Below are positions 10,541-21,708 of a DNA stretch of 64,000 nucleotides, in pieces. The translations under genes were made by a program, and so were the position numbers. Below the pieces are notes generated by a model, which saw nothing but the letters and a program-made list of their open reading frames with translations, ran no database searches and was not told the DNA's origin. This DNA comes from Trichomonas vaginalis G3 (Eukaryota > Parabasalia > Trichomonadida > Trichomonadidae), in contig NC_067205.1 in the NCBI RefSeq assembly GCF_026262505.1, positions 16,740,001 to 16,804,000 of the forward strand. The letters run 5' to 3'. Positions within the stretch are counted from its first letter, which is position 1; each line of letters opens with the position of its first letter.

Positions 10541-11344
10541 CTATTCGTCTTGAGCTATAAACGAGATTACTACGGTCGTATCATCAAGTTTTCCTCCAAG
10601 ATAATCAATGGAAGCTTTTTCAGCAGCATCACTAAATGGTGTTTGTATAGAATGTGCAGATCCACGAGTAAATGCACTCCTAACCAAATTTCTTGCTGCG
10701 ATATGAGCGAATGTTTCTGGTGATGTAACGTTTATTGATGCTTTTTTCAATATTTGTCCTATTTCTTCAGGATATAAGTTATCCCAGAGACCATCAGATG
10801 CACAAACCATTGTATCATTTACGTCAACTTTGTATTCTTCAATGGTACCGTTTTCTATTTGAGAATCATTATTGGATCCAATCTGATAAGGGAAATTGAA
10901 TGAATGGACAGTAAAATTAGTTCGAAATTTCATTTCATAATTTTTGAAAATTGCGCATCCAGAATCACCAAGATTGTAAAATATCATAGTATCGTTTTCT
11001 AATTTTGCAATTGATATTGTTGTTGATCCGTGGATTGTTTCATGAAAATCATTAAAGGCAGCTTTAAAAATTTCAATGGGAGATGGCAGATCTGAATATT
11101 CACAGCTTAAATTCATCAATTTATGTGACCATAATGCAGAATTTGCTCCGAAATGTTCTGCCCATCCTCCAACACCATCAGCCACGCCAACTGTTAAGTT
11201 ATTTGGGGAAATGAAGTATGCATCTTCAGTTCCTGTTTCTCTTTTGTACGGATGAGGAAGTTGGAAAGCAGCACTGATCAATTTAAGTCTTAACATTGAA
11301 ACAAAATGAATGATATCATTGATAAACCCCTGTTTTATCATCAT
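10541..11344 (-). CDS. PP2C-family protein phosphatase, PTC7/PPTC7 type
   Basis: 267 residues. PPM-family motifs appear in order: GTEDAYF, GVADGVGGWAEHF, GSTTISIAKL, NLGDSGCAIF, ASDGLWDNL and the C-terminal KLDDTTVVISFI. The Asp residues in ADGVGG, SDGLWDN and LDDTTV are the expected metal ligands. The DGVGGW form and compact size fit the PTC7/azr1 branch, which acts in mitochondria in yeast and animals. The equivalent in a trichomonad would be the hydrogenosome, but the N-terminus is not a clear presequence. Two in-frame Met codons exist (residues 1 and 17); starting at residue 17 would give MLRLKLISAAF, which looks slightly more like a hydrogenosomal leader. That localisation is inference. 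Confidence 0.88.
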   Translation of the reverse strand: MMIKQGFINDIIHFVSMLRLKLISAAFQLPHPYKRETGTEDAYFISPNNLTVGVADGVGGWAEHFGANSALWSHKLMNLSCEYSDLPSPIEIFKAAFNDFHETIHGSTTISIAKLENDTMIFYNLGDSGCAIFKNYEMKFRTNFTVHSFNFPYQIGSNNDSQIENGTIEEYKVDVNDTMVCASDGLWDNLYPEEIGQILKKASINVTSPETFAHIAARNLVRSAFTRGSAHSIQTPFSDAAEKASIDYLGGKLDDTTVVISFIAQDE

Positions 11345-11656
11345 AAAAGTATTTTACATTTAATCATTCTTTGTTATATTCCATATCGACAGATTGGAAT
11401 CAATAAATCTGATTATTTAATCGTATAAATGAGAACATAGCTGTCACATATGCAAAATTTAATAATTTATCATGCAAAAATCAAAATTAAGATAATTTTG
11501 AAAGATATTCAAATATTTAGAGTTAAGTCTTGAAATAATTCAGGATCAGATAGCCTATATAACATAAATTCAAAATGTATTAATATTGTTCCCAGATGAT
11601 GATACATTTTGCTTGTTTTTGAATCTAAATTCTAAAGACACCAAAATTTTTTATAC
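11345..11656. other. Divergent intergenic region, nothing specific recognised
   Basis: 312 bp between the divergent PP2C and repeat-protein genes. Both promoters must lie here, but I find no clear initiator or shared motif. Confidence 0.5.
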
Positions 11657-13813
11657 ATGAGCTTGGAAGGCGCAAATGAGCCACAACAAGGAAAAGAACC
11701 ACAAAACATTGATATTTCTGAAATCGACTCTATTATTAAAGGTATACCAAAGAGCCAAATTAATGAATATTTAATAGAAACACAATATGATGATTACATT
11801 GAACAATTATCTAAAATCACGCAAGAAATGCAATCGGCTGCTGTCAAAATCCCAGATATTCCAAAATTATCTACAAAAATTCAAGAATTTCAACAAAATA
11901 AATCAAAGCAAACTAAAAATAAGCGCAGACGTGCCAGGAATCCTAACGAATTGATAAAATACTCAAAAGGTCCTGTCTCAATCCCTAAGACAGAAATTAA
12001 AGAAATTATTCATAAAGAACAAAATAGTTCTACTCCATCAACAGAAAATTCAATCGAAAGCAAACTTAATGCATCATTAGTACAAAGTAATCCATCAACT
12101 CGTATAGTATCTAAACCACAAGAAATTCCATCAAAATCTACCACAATTGGAAACATTGGAACCAAACAACAAGAAGCTCCAACTAAATCTCCTTCAGCCG
12201 AAAGTGTCGATAGCCCTACAAACAAACAACAAGAAACACCAACTAAATCTCCTTCAATTGGAAGCATTTCTTCCATTTCAAACAAGCAATCTGGCACTGC
12301 ACAGCCAGTTTTCAAGTCAAATCTCCCAACTTCTACAGATGCATCTAAGAATGCTGGAATTTCACTTGGTCTTGGAGCCAAACAGCAAACTTTGGGACAA
12401 AATTCTCAGGCTGCATCTACGTTTAATGCATCTGCTCTTAAACAGCCACAACTTGCTAAAAATACAAATTCAACAGAAGAAAAAGCAAATGAAGGCCAAG
12501 CAAAGCCGAACCTTCTTTCAGGTACAAAACTAACTCCAATGGGTATAGGAAAACCTTCTCTTGGCTTCGGAAAATCTCAAAATCAAAATTCAACAGAAGA
12601 AAAGAAAGATGAAGGAGAATCTAAACCAAATTCATTATTTAGTGTCAATAAGCCTTCTCTTAATTTAGGAAAATCTTCTCTTGGCTTCGGAAAATCTCAA
12701 AATCAAAATTCAACAGAAGAAAAGAAAGATGAAGGAGAATCTAAACCAAATTCATTATTTAGTGTCAATAAGCCTTCTCTTAATTTAGGAAAATCTTCTA
12801 TTGGCTTCGGAAAATCTCAAAATCAAAATTCAACAGAAGAAAAGAAAGATGAAGGAGAATCTAAACCAAATTCATTATTTAGTGTCAATAAGCCTTCTCT
12901 TAATTTAGGAAAATCTTCTATTGGCTTCGGAAAATCTCAAAATCAAAATTCAACAGAAGAAAAGAAAGATGAAGGAGAATCTAAACCAAATTCATTATTT
13001 AGTGTCAATAAGCCTTCTCTTAATTTAGGAAAATCTTCTATTGGCTTCGGAAAATCTCAAAATCAAAATTCAACAGAAGAAAAGAAAGATGAAGGAGAAT
13101 CTAAACCAAATTCATTATTTAGTGTCAATAAGCCTTCTCTTAATTTAGGAAAACCTTCTATTGGCTTCGGAAAATCTCAAAATCAAAATTCAACAGAAGA
13201 AAAGAAAGATGAAGGAGAATCTAAACCAAATTCATTATTTAGTGTCAATAAGCCTTCTCTTAATTTAGGAAAATCTTCTATTGGCTTCGGAAAATCTCAA
13301 AATCAAAATTCAACAGAAGAAAAGAAAGATGAAGGAGAATCTAAACCAAATTCATTATTTAGTGTCAATAAGCCTTCTCTTAATTTAGGAAAATCTTCTA
13401 TTGGCTTCGGAAAATCTCAAAATCAAAATTCAACAGAAGAAAAGAAAGATGAAGGAGAATCTAAACCAAATTCATTATTTAGTGTCAATAAGCCTTCTCT
13501 TAATTTAGGAAAACCTTCTATTGGCTTCGGAAAATCTCAAAATCAAAATTCAACAGAAGAAAAGAAAGATGAAGGAGAATCTAAACCAAAACTTAACTCC
13601 CTTGGTGGAAAACCTTTGAATTTCTCAAAGCCCCAACTTTCTACTTCAGAAAAGAAAGATGAAGGAAACAAACAATCACTACTTGGTGGAAACAAACTTT
13701 CTCCTTTAGGCGGAAACAAATTTTCTCCTTTAGGTGGAAACAAACTTTCAGCAGGAGGTCCAACCAAAATTAATTTCGGAAATTTAGGAAAAACAAACAA
13801 ATCTAATAATTAA
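11657..13813 (+). CDS. Low-complexity GFG-repeat protein, possible nucleoporin-like
   Basis: 718 residues. The first ~100 are charged and contain a basic cluster KNKRRRAR at residues 87-94 that could be a nuclear localisation signal. A Ser/Thr/Pro/Gln-rich stretch follows, then about nine near-identical 40-residue repeats built on GFGKSQNQ, NSTEEKKDEGESKP and LFSVNKPSLNLGK. The end is Gly/Lys-rich with several NKLSPLGG-like units. The spaced GFG and LFS motifs, the lack of predicted fold and the polar linkers resemble FG nucleoporins, although FG spacing is sparse and Lys content high. No folded domain is recognisable. Nuclear pore, adhesin and scaffold roles all remain possible. Confidence 0.7.
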   Translation: MSLEGANEPQQGKEPQNIDISEIDSIIKGIPKSQINEYLIETQYDDYIEQLSKITQEMQSAAVKIPDIPKLSTKIQEFQQNKSKQTKNKRRRARNPNELIKYSKGPVSIPKTEIKEIIHKEQNSSTPSTENSIESKLNASLVQSNPSTRIVSKPQEIPSKSTTIGNIGTKQQEAPTKSPSAESVDSPTNKQQETPTKSPSIGSISSISNKQSGTAQPVFKSNLPTSTDASKNAGISLGLGAKQQTLGQNSQAASTFNASALKQPQLAKNTNSTEEKANEGQAKPNLLSGTKLTPMGIGKPSLGFGKSQNQNSTEEKKDEGESKPNSLFSVNKPSLNLGKSSLGFGKSQNQNSTEEKKDEGESKPNSLFSVNKPSLNLGKSSIGFGKSQNQNSTEEKKDEGESKPNSLFSVNKPSLNLGKSSIGFGKSQNQNSTEEKKDEGESKPNSLFSVNKPSLNLGKSSIGFGKSQNQNSTEEKKDEGESKPNSLFSVNKPSLNLGKPSIGFGKSQNQNSTEEKKDEGESKPNSLFSVNKPSLNLGKSSIGFGKSQNQNSTEEKKDEGESKPNSLFSVNKPSLNLGKSSIGFGKSQNQNSTEEKKDEGESKPNSLFSVNKPSLNLGKPSIGFGKSQNQNSTEEKKDEGESKPKLNSLGGKPLNFSKPQLSTSEKKDEGNKQSLLGGNKLSPLGGNKFSPLGGNKLSAGGPTKINFGNLGKTNKSNN
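12548..13590 (+). repeat. 120-bp in-frame coding minisatellite, about 8.7 copies
   Basis: Exact 120-bp period in frame, with almost no substitutions between copies. The main variable site is one codon pair in the linker (KPSL, KSSL, KSSI or KPSI). The order of variants along the array (SSL, SSI, SSI, SSI, PSI, SSI, SSI, PSI) hints that a three-unit block was copied. Such identity points to recent expansion and probable length polymorphism between strains. It also makes the copy number prone to assembly collapse. Confidence 0.95.
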
Positions 13814-14255
13814 TTGGATTACATATGGATATCCAATCCATCATATATCTGTATTTATTATATTACTTATTTAGAATAAACATTATCAGTAATTTTTAAA
13901 TTTGTTTTCAAGCAAAGGCTTTTCTTATAAATATATTTCATATACATGCAAATTATAGCTAGGGTTTAGACAATTCTCAATGACGGTTAAACAATTTAAG
14001 ATTTCTTATTCAAAATCATATATATATGAAGCTGTTTCCTTTGTGTAAAATTCTTTTCCTGCATGAAATACTTCTATGCATTTTCGACTCTTTACGGTGA
14101 ATTTTTTCATTGTCGATCTTTAAAAATTTTTTTATCAGTTTTTTACTTTGAAAAAATGTGTTTCTCATTATCAGGATGTTGTTTGATCTGAAACTTGTCT
14201 TATCACAAAATTTTGACTGCGATTTTTTTCCAACGAAACAGGAAAAACAAAAATT
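13814..14255. other. Intergenic, nothing recognised
   Basis: 442 bp between two plus-strand genes. AT-rich; no coding frame, RNA gene or notable repeat seen. The promoter of the HECT gene should lie near the 3' end. Confidence 0.5.
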
Positions 14256-17200
14256 ATGAATGGAAGTATTGTCTCTCTGATTAAAGAAATACCTTTCGCT
14301 TCAGAAAGCCTGAGCGCTAACTTCAGTAAGGCAGCACTTTCTCGAGGCGAAATCGATTTTGACATGCAAGAATATTTATATAAATATTCTTCACAACAAG
14401 AAAACCAATTATTGTCGTTCACTCACATATACGATAAGCTTCTTCGCAAAATTAGGTCCCAATTCGATCAAAATACGAAAAATTATACAAGATTTATTAT
14501 TAATCGTGTTCCTTGTGAAGATCAGGTCTACAGCCAAATGCTTAGTACCGAAAATTTTGATGAAATACCAGATTCCGAGCTTTATTATTATATTACACAA
14601 TCAGAAAACAAAATAGATCCATTAAATTACTCAAAACTTTTAGAGAGAGTATTAAAGACAGCGTACCCGCGTACAAAGCTCGCCGCCATACAGTTCTTCA
14701 TGAAAATCAGATACAATACGGCTCACGCGCAGTTCGAATTGCCTGAAATTAACCACAACAAGATTGAGCTTGTTGAAAGCTGTTCAATGAACAATTGGGC
14801 CACAAATGAAACATTTTTACAGTACCTTGCGAAATCATCTACTCATTGCCTTCAAATTTCCATTATTGAAAATTCAATTAATGTTATTTACATTTTATAC
14901 AAGAATAATCAAGGATTTTACATATTTAACATCAATAAACAAACAATACTCCACGATGGCAATACAATTCCTATCAGTTCCATATTAAATTTCCCGATAA
15001 TTAATTTATCAGTTGTAAATGGCAAATTAACATTCATTTGTCTTAATGGATTACGTTCATGTGCAATACAGCTTGACGATGACGCTGTTCCTTCAACGAA
15101 AATTACAAAAGAACCAAATGATTTATGCAAATTGTTTGATTCACCAGAAAAAGCAATTTGTAACATCGACGGCAGCAAAGTATACTTCAACAATCAATCA
15201 AAGATTGTTGGATTCGATTTAGTTTCATTTACAAAAATAAATCCACCGGATTATTACTTCAAATCGAGGATAAACTACATCGGTGATGAGTATTTATCAA
15301 TCACAGCCACAGACAAAATCATTTTCTTCGATAAATACCGTCATTCGTACTTATCAAGATATACTCCAATAATTCGACCGAGTTTTCCCAGCTCCTCATT
15401 AATTGCAGCCACAATTATCGGTATAGACATGTTAGATGAACTGACCATGACGTTCGAACACTTGATAAAAGGCATTTTTCTTCCAAATGACTTAGTATCG
15501 AACCAAGACCAGAACATTGAAGAAGGAATGCAGTTCTACGAGGATCTCCACAAGTCAGACATTGATCCTGCATTCACATTCATCATGGATACGATGCTGA
15601 TGAGGTTTTTCGCGTTGAATTTGAGACAAAAAGTGTCATTAAATGAAAAAATTTCGGATTTGATTTCACGATTCATTTCAAGGTGTTTTTCTAAGATAAA
15701 TACAACAGTACCGCATTTAAACACTATTGATATGCTCGTAAGAACAACAAATTCAGGTGTTTACTGGCCAAGTTTGTTACTAAATATACAAAGCCATTTT
15801 ACTGACATTTTTTCACTTCCTCAGTCATTATTCTTTGACATGACAAGTGAATACGAGAAGCTGAATGATGATGACTTATTAAATGTCATAACAATAAGAA
15901 TGAATGACATTTATTATTTGACAAAAACAAGAAAATCGAGTGAAAAGAAAAATGACGCGAAAACAACGAAAAGTATTTACGACAGAGAGTTTCTCTCTTT
16001 CTTTAAGAGTGTATTCAGTTTGATACAGACAAGAAAACTCTCTGTTTCCCGTATTTTACTTAAAAAAGTTCTCGAAATTTTGTCAGTTATTCCATTAAGA
16101 AGAAATTTGGCAGAATTATCTTTGAATTTTTTGGTCAACGAACTCAATCTCAACAAGTTGATGACTGACGACGTCTTCCCTGATGTATGCCAATGGTTCG
16201 CTGACGATAGAAAACCAGAATTGTACACAATTAAATTGAATACAACCGTTTTTTCTTCAGAAAATAATTATAATGACATCAACTTGGAATTGGAAACTCC
16301 TTTTGATGAACTGATGATTACGAACGAGAAGAACAAACCGGACAATGTTTTCTTCAATTTCGAGGAATTCAAAAATCCACAAATTTTGAATGGATTTGAA
16401 TTGAATCTTTCCATCATTTCCGCCCAGAAAAACAACCAATTTCTTATAAATGGAACAGAAACAAAGTCAACATCACTTGAATTCTTGAAATATTGTATTC
16501 CTGATTCCATTTTTTCGTTGATTTCTTTGGTTGTCAACAAATGCCTCAAAAAACTTGAAAAAGTCATTGAAATCTCCGAATTCGAGAGACAGAACCAGTC
16601 TCTTTTGAATCTTTTGTTCAGGAAGAACAAAGAAGATGACTTCATTTACGAAATGAGAGGCAAAATGAAATTTTTTGTCAAAGAAGTTGATACAAAAGAA
16701 AAAGAAAAATTGTTGAATTCTCATCAAATTAATTTAGTTTTGGCAACTGAAAACAAGTTCACAAAGAAGCTTTTCTCAAAGGAAGATAAAAGGTTGGCAA
16801 CTGCAAGTAGAATGATTAATAATAACAATGATTATTTCAAATCAATTCTACAAATTTTGGTGTCAATTTTTTATTCATGTGATTATCTCAAAGAATTCAA
16901 TGAGTTGCTTGAAAAAGAGAAAATTGATCCATTAAAAATGCCCGAATGGTTTGAAGCCATAAACACCAAATTCCAGTCATTGTTTACTAATATCAGAAAG
17001 AGTATCCAAGACGAGGCAAATGGAAGACAAGAAAATGATGGTGTTTTATCACAAATTTCTTACAAATACAAATTTTTGATGGAATCACAATTGGATTCAC
17101 GAAACAGAGAAGAAAGAATGGAAGACATCTTTGCGATCTACAGTTTGGATTTCAAGAAATCCGATCTGATGAATGTAGAAGAAGCAAACAGAAAGAGAAA

Positions 17201-20200
17201 AGAACTTAAAAATGAAATTTCTCAGTATGTCAAAAAATTTATGTCAAAATTTACAAACAAAAATTTGAGTGCTGCCATTTATCGTTCTTTCATTCAATTA
17301 TTTGATCTCGAACATCATAGAGATCTTGTTGACACATTTGATTCTAAAATGGTTGCATTGAATGACACTGCTTACACACTCCACATGATTCCATTCACAA
17401 GCAAACTCGAGAATGTTGCAGAACAGTTTTTAAACGCGAGATCAGATTTTATAAGAAATGTTACATTGATCATTTACGCAATTTTCGGAAGAACTAATTA
17501 TGTAATGAGAAATGTGACTCTTCTTATGGAAGGAAATGAAAATGAGTATTACTCAAACATCTATGATACAGCAACAACTTCTCAGGGTTACAATTTCTTG
17601 ATGCCGAAAATTATTAATTCTCTGCGTCAAAAGAAAGATGCAAAATTCTTTTTACAAAAAGTGACACCAGAATTAGATCAAAACACAATTTCTGCTTTTA
17701 TTTTATTAGGAGCAGAGATCTTCGACTCCGATATCACAAGATACGTGTTAGTTGGTGATAACTGCGTCAGTGTAAATAATTCAAAATTAACAGATGCCCA
17801 GAAAAAGTCGAATCCAAGCTGTTTCATGATTTCTCCTCCAAATTTCGAAGTTGATCAAAAATTGACGAAATCTCTTGTAGAAATCATCCAGAAAATGGAT
17901 TTCAACATTAAAGATATCACAACAGCTATCAAAAATTGCATTGTTATGTCATTCTTCTCCAAAGTTATGAAAAATGTTAAAAATCCACAGGAATTCGCCT
18001 TGAATTTCCCACAAATCAGCCGTGTTTCGAAAGAAATTAACAGTACAAAGATCCCGGCATACTCAAGTAATGTTTTTTGCCACAAAATCAGACAATTAAT
18101 GATGTTTTCTGAGATCAAAGAATCGAAAAAAGACACGTTGATCTGTTTGTCGCAAAATACAAGTGCAAATAGAATAATCAAAGGAAGTGTATACACTTCT
18201 TCTTTCTTTGTTTACACAAAAGTTGTCGGGCCATCGTTTGCTGTCAAATTTAATTTTGATAAGTTTACAAATCAATTGAAATATTTAGGTTTCATTGATG
18301 AAGATTGGAACTGCTGCTTCTTGTCATTCTTGGACAAAAGAATCTACATGGATAAGAAATCTTACCCGTTTAATGATAATATGACAAAATTGACACTTAC
18401 GGGCGTGGATAATTTTGTACAATTCAATGACATGAAAATTGATTTTGGCACTGACAAAAACAAGTGGATTTTCTTGATAACTGTATGTGATAACTCTAAG
18501 ATTAAATACACAGTTGAAAAAGCTGTTATTAATCCAAAAGTTACAACAGAAAAACCACAAGAACATCAGTTCGACGTCAAGAAGATTTTCCCTGACATTT
18601 GCATCGGAATGAGTGTGAAATTGGAAGGATTTTACGACGCTTTCGTCAGAGATTTCCATAGTAATTACTTCATTGTCGACGCAATTGATGAAGAGATTGA
18701 TGCTTACCAGTCAGCAATTCCTTGCAGATACAACCAGATCGAGCAGAAACAAACAGATTTCGAGTCAATTATAAACATTGCATCAAAAACTTACGAAATT
18801 TGTGACATCAACCAAAACAAAGAAAAACTTTTGAATATAATTAGACAATACACATTTTCTATCATGAAAACATTCATGAATCATTTCGATCCATCGAATT
18901 TCATTATATTCACCATTGAATCATTGGCTAAACTCACTGATGATGCTCCACAAAAGCAAATTGATGAAATCAAGTACCAAATTGAAAGTGACGCGAAAAG
19001 AAAACAAATTTTGGATTTAATTGTTCAGAAATTAAAGGAATTTGATAGTTCTCCACAATCAAAGAAGACAAAAGACTTTGATGCATTGAATAATGATCCT
19101 TCCTCTTCATACCAATACGCTTTCTTCCAAGGTTGGAATCATGGTTTGTTGATGCAAAAAACTTTTATTAATGGTTGTCACTTTTTGTTTGATTTTGAAA
19201 AAATTTGTTCAGCATTTGCAGCGAAAATCCTTGTTTCATTCAAGAATGATGTTCCTAACAATGTTGATGATGCTAAACTATATCTAAAGTACTTTGATTT
19301 GCCAATTGATTACAAGATTTCAGCAAGTATTGATTTCGCAATTTATTTGAATCAAATTGTCACTTTTGTTTTCCAAAATGATCCACAATTTATTCTCCAG
19401 AAGAGTGATCATTCTAAATTGATCAACAGTTCCGCTAAATTGCTTTGCAAAGAACTTTTCACCTTCATTTCCACAAATCAAGGAGACAAAATGACTCTTT
19501 TACCTTTGTTTTCAAATGTAACAACAAAAATGGAAAGACACAGATTCACCATTGCAAACTGTTCCAATTTATTAGAAGTTATTGACCAAAAAGGCGTCAT
19601 ATCAATTCTCAATCCAAACACGCAAAAAGCAGTGAAGTTCTTCAGATACATTCCAGAACAAGACCCCAAGAAATGTTTGACTCAATGGAAAGAATGGAAC
19701 AACAAAGATTTCAGACAATGTTTGACAAGTGTTGTCGAAACTATACAATCTTTGAAGACAGTCAACGTAAACTATCCAAATTTGGTTGTTTATTACTGCC
19801 ATTTAGCTTACTGCGAAACAAACGGTATCCCTGAAGATTACTACGACATGAAAGGACCAAGAGAAAGGATCTACAACCAACTTCAATACCTTACTTCTCT
19901 CAGAGGTTTTGATGCTTTCCAAGGTCATATTGATGCAGGAAAATTCATTGTTATGACAATCCCTATCAAAGAAACATATGCAAGAACATTTTCATACAAC
20001 AATGCGAAAGTTATCATTGATACTTGGGCAGAACACAGCAAAAGATTTAAGACAACAATTCTTAAAGAAGAAGGTTATTCAAGAATGAGATTTTACATGG
20101 CGATATATTTAGGTGAAACAGGTATCGATGCTTCTGGTTTGTTTAAAGATTCATTGAGCCAAATGGTTGATGAATTAATGGATGTCAACTTCAGAATGTT

Positions 20201-20873
20201 TGTTCCTCCGCAGCCATCATTGAAGAATGTAAATTATGGTCTAGTTCCGTCTTCTTCTTTGTCTGAAAAGAGATCTTTTGCTATTGGAGCTCTCATTGCG
20301 TGCGAAGTTGCAACAAATAACACGGCCAAATGGACATTGCCAATGTTCATTTGGAACTATTTAGCTAGCGACGAAAAAGCGGTTTTGGAAGAATTCGTTG
20401 ATTGCGATGATAAAATTTATTTCAATGGATTAAAATCTGTTTTAGCTCATATAAAGAAAGGATTCAATGACGTTATTGCTCCTGAAAAAATAGCACATAT
20501 TACAGGAAATTACTTGAAAATGTTGGCAATTGGAAGCCAAGAAAAAATGACATTAGATAAGTTCAAGAGATTTGTAGAACCAAATGGAAACATTACGAAT
20601 GTTTTGTTTGATGCAGTAGCAGCCTTTACTCATGAAGAATTCATGCAGTTGATCAAGTTCATCACTGGCCAAAATACAATTCCTCCAGATGGAATTGTTA
20701 TTAAAGTCAGATCATCTCCTCCAAGACCAAATCAACGAACTGAACAACAATACGCTTATCCTGTTGCTCACCTTTGCTTCAATACATTGGATTTGATGCC
20801 GTATAGAACTCCTTCAGTCCTTAGAGAAAGACTACTTTTCGCTATTCAAAATTCAAGCGAAATAAATGATTAA
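14256..20873 (+). CDS. Very large HECT-domain E3 ubiquitin ligase
   Basis: 2205 residues in one uninterrupted frame. The C-terminal ~330 residues form a HECT domain. MRFYMAIYLGETGIDASGLFKDS matches the start of the HECT N-lobe, and AYPVAHLCFNTLDL near the end holds the catalytic cysteine at about residue 2174, 31 residues before the C-terminus as in other HECT ligases. HECT enzymes take ubiquitin from an E2 onto this Cys and pass it to the substrate. The long N-terminal region is mainly alpha-helical and low in recognisable domains; a segment around residues 150-400 with alternating beta-like strands could be a propeller-type fold, but I cannot assign it. The size suggests a UFD4/HUWE1/HERC-like scaffold ligase, subfamily unknown. 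Confidence 0.92.
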   Translation: MNGSIVSLIKEIPFASESLSANFSKAALSRGEIDFDMQEYLYKYSSQQENQLLSFTHIYDKLLRKIRSQFDQNTKNYTRFIINRVPCEDQVYSQMLSTENFDEIPDSELYYYITQSENKIDPLNYSKLLERVLKTAYPRTKLAAIQFFMKIRYNTAHAQFELPEINHNKIELVESCSMNNWATNETFLQYLAKSSTHCLQISIIENSINVIYILYKNNQGFYIFNINKQTILHDGNTIPISSILNFPIINLSVVNGKLTFICLNGLRSCAIQLDDDAVPSTKITKEPNDLCKLFDSPEKAICNIDGSKVYFNNQSKIVGFDLVSFTKINPPDYYFKSRINYIGDEYLSITATDKIIFFDKYRHSYLSRYTPIIRPSFPSSSLIAATIIGIDMLDELTMTFEHLIKGIFLPNDLVSNQDQNIEEGMQFYEDLHKSDIDPAFTFIMDTMLMRFFALNLRQKVSLNEKISDLISRFISRCFSKINTTVPHLNTIDMLVRTTNSGVYWPSLLLNIQSHFTDIFSLPQSLFFDMTSEYEKLNDDDLLNVITIRMNDIYYLTKTRKSSEKKNDAKTTKSIYDREFLSFFKSVFSLIQTRKLSVSRILLKKVLEILSVIPLRRNLAELSLNFLVNELNLNKLMTDDVFPDVCQWFADDRKPELYTIKLNTTVFSSENNYNDINLELETPFDELMITNEKNKPDNVFFNFEEFKNPQILNGFELNLSIISAQKNNQFLINGTETKSTSLEFLKYCIPDSIFSLISLVVNKCLKKLEKVIEISEFERQNQSLLNLLFRKNKEDDFIYEMRGKMKFFVKEVDTKEKEKLLNSHQINLVLATENKFTKKLFSKEDKRLATASRMINNNNDYFKSILQILVSIFYSCDYLKEFNELLEKEKIDPLKMPEWFEAINTKFQSLFTNIRKSIQDEANGRQENDGVLSQISYKYKFLMESQLDSRNREERMEDIFAIYSLDFKKSDLMNVEEANRKRKELKNEISQYVKKFMSKFTNKNLSAAIYRSFIQLFDLEHHRDLVDTFDSKMVALNDTAYTLHMIPFTSKLENVAEQFLNARSDFIRNVTLIIYAIFGRTNYVMRNVTLLMEGNENEYYSNIYDTATTSQGYNFLMPKIINSLRQKKDAKFFLQKVTPELDQNTISAFILLGAEIFDSDITRYVLVGDNCVSVNNSKLTDAQKKSNPSCFMISPPNFEVDQKLTKSLVEIIQKMDFNIKDITTAIKNCIVMSFFSKVMKNVKNPQEFALNFPQISRVSKEINSTKIPAYSSNVFCHKIRQLMMFSEIKESKKDTLICLSQNTSANRIIKGSVYTSSFFVYTKVVGPSFAVKFNFDKFTNQLKYLGFIDEDWNCCFLSFLDKRIYMDKKSYPFNDNMTKLTLTGVDNFVQFNDMKIDFGTDKNKWIFLITVCDNSKIKYTVEKAVINPKVTTEKPQEHQFDVKKIFPDICIGMSVKLEGFYDAFVRDFHSNYFIVDAIDEEIDAYQSAIPCRYNQIEQKQTDFESIINIASKTYEICDINQNKEKLLNIIRQYTFSIMKTFMNHFDPSNFIIFTIESLAKLTDDAPQKQIDEIKYQIESDAKRKQILDLIVQKLKEFDSSPQSKKTKDFDALNNDPSSSYQYAFFQGWNHGLLMQKTFINGCHFLFDFEKICSAFAAKILVSFKNDVPNNVDDAKLYLKYFDLPIDYKISASIDFAIYLNQIVTFVFQNDPQFILQKSDHSKLINSSAKLLCKELFTFISTNQGDKMTLLPLFSNVTTKMERHRFTIANCSNLLEVIDQKGVISILNPNTQKAVKFFRYIPEQDPKKCLTQWKEWNNKDFRQCLTSVVETIQSLKTVNVNYPNLVVYYCHLAYCETNGIPEDYYDMKGPRERIYNQLQYLTSLRGFDAFQGHIDAGKFIVMTIPIKETYARTFSYNNAKVIIDTWAEHSKRFKTTILKEEGYSRMRFYMAIYLGETGIDASGLFKDSLSQMVDELMDVNFRMFVPPQPSLKNVNYGLVPSSSLSEKRSFAIGALIACEVATNNTAKWTLPMFIWNYLASDEKAVLEEFVDCDDKIYFNGLKSVLAHIKKGFNDVIAPEKIAHITGNYLKMLAIGSQEKMTLDKFKRFVEPNGNITNVLFDAVAAFTHEEFMQLIKFITGQNTIPPDGIVIKVRSSPPRPNQRTEQQYAYPVAHLCFNTLDLMPYRTPSVLRERLLFAIQNSSEIND

Positions 20874-21708
20874 TATTTTTTTTATAATAAAGTTCGTTTT
20901 TTTAATATTTCCTCTTTTGTTTTGGATATGAATTTCACTATTTAAGTATAGACATATAATACTTTACACATATGAAAATTCACAAATTAACAAACCTTCT
21001 ACAAAGCCTGTCCTGTGATAATGGCTATCAAAAATCATCAGAAAACCATGTAGATAGGATCTTAATTCAGTAGACACTTTTTTTCAAGGGACCCTATCTT
21101 ATTTGAATCTTTCATATCTAGAAAAGTTTATGATATAGGTTCTTGATGCTCAGATTTTCTATAATTCAACTAATGATGTACTAGATTATGTCTAAATTAT
21201 TCCTATTATAGATTTCGGAAATTCAATATCTTTAAAATTCAAAGAAAATGCTACCATCTGCATTTTTTTCTTTAATGTATCTGCACACATGCTGAAAATC
21301 TATGTATTATCGATTAACGTTTTTTCCGATTTTTAATATTATCGAAAATCCTTTCACACTCTCTCAACTTGCATAGCCAATATCCTACTGTTTGGTGTTT
21401 CCCTAATATTTTTCATTTCTCGCCTGAATCCAAATCCGACCAAAATATAAATAAGTCCATTAATGTGAATCGTAAGCAAATTTCAATAAATCTATTGAAA
21501 AATCTATTATTTTTGCTATTGAAATCGGGGGATTTCGATAATGTTTTGAAAATTTTATATGAAATTAATTCTTCTGTGAATATTTATTGATTCGCGTTCA
21601 TACCAGGATCAAAATACATGAATAGCATTCTCACGATCATAGAAATATTAAAAATTATAATAAAATTATTTTTAATTTAATAATCGCTATGAGTAAAATA
21701 AAAACTAA
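20874..21708. other. Convergent intergenic region
   Basis: 835 bp between the convergent 3' ends of the HECT and surface-protein genes. AT-rich, without a supported gene or repeat; the one short open frame looks random. Confidence 0.6.

Noticed and set aside
12548-13590. CRISPR-like regular repeats
   Set aside because: Units are 120 bp, contiguous, in frame and without unique spacers; a coding minisatellite in a eukaryote.
12010-13800. Long antisense frames opposite the repeat protein
   Set aside because: They mirror the codon pattern of the plus-strand repeat and have no independent features.
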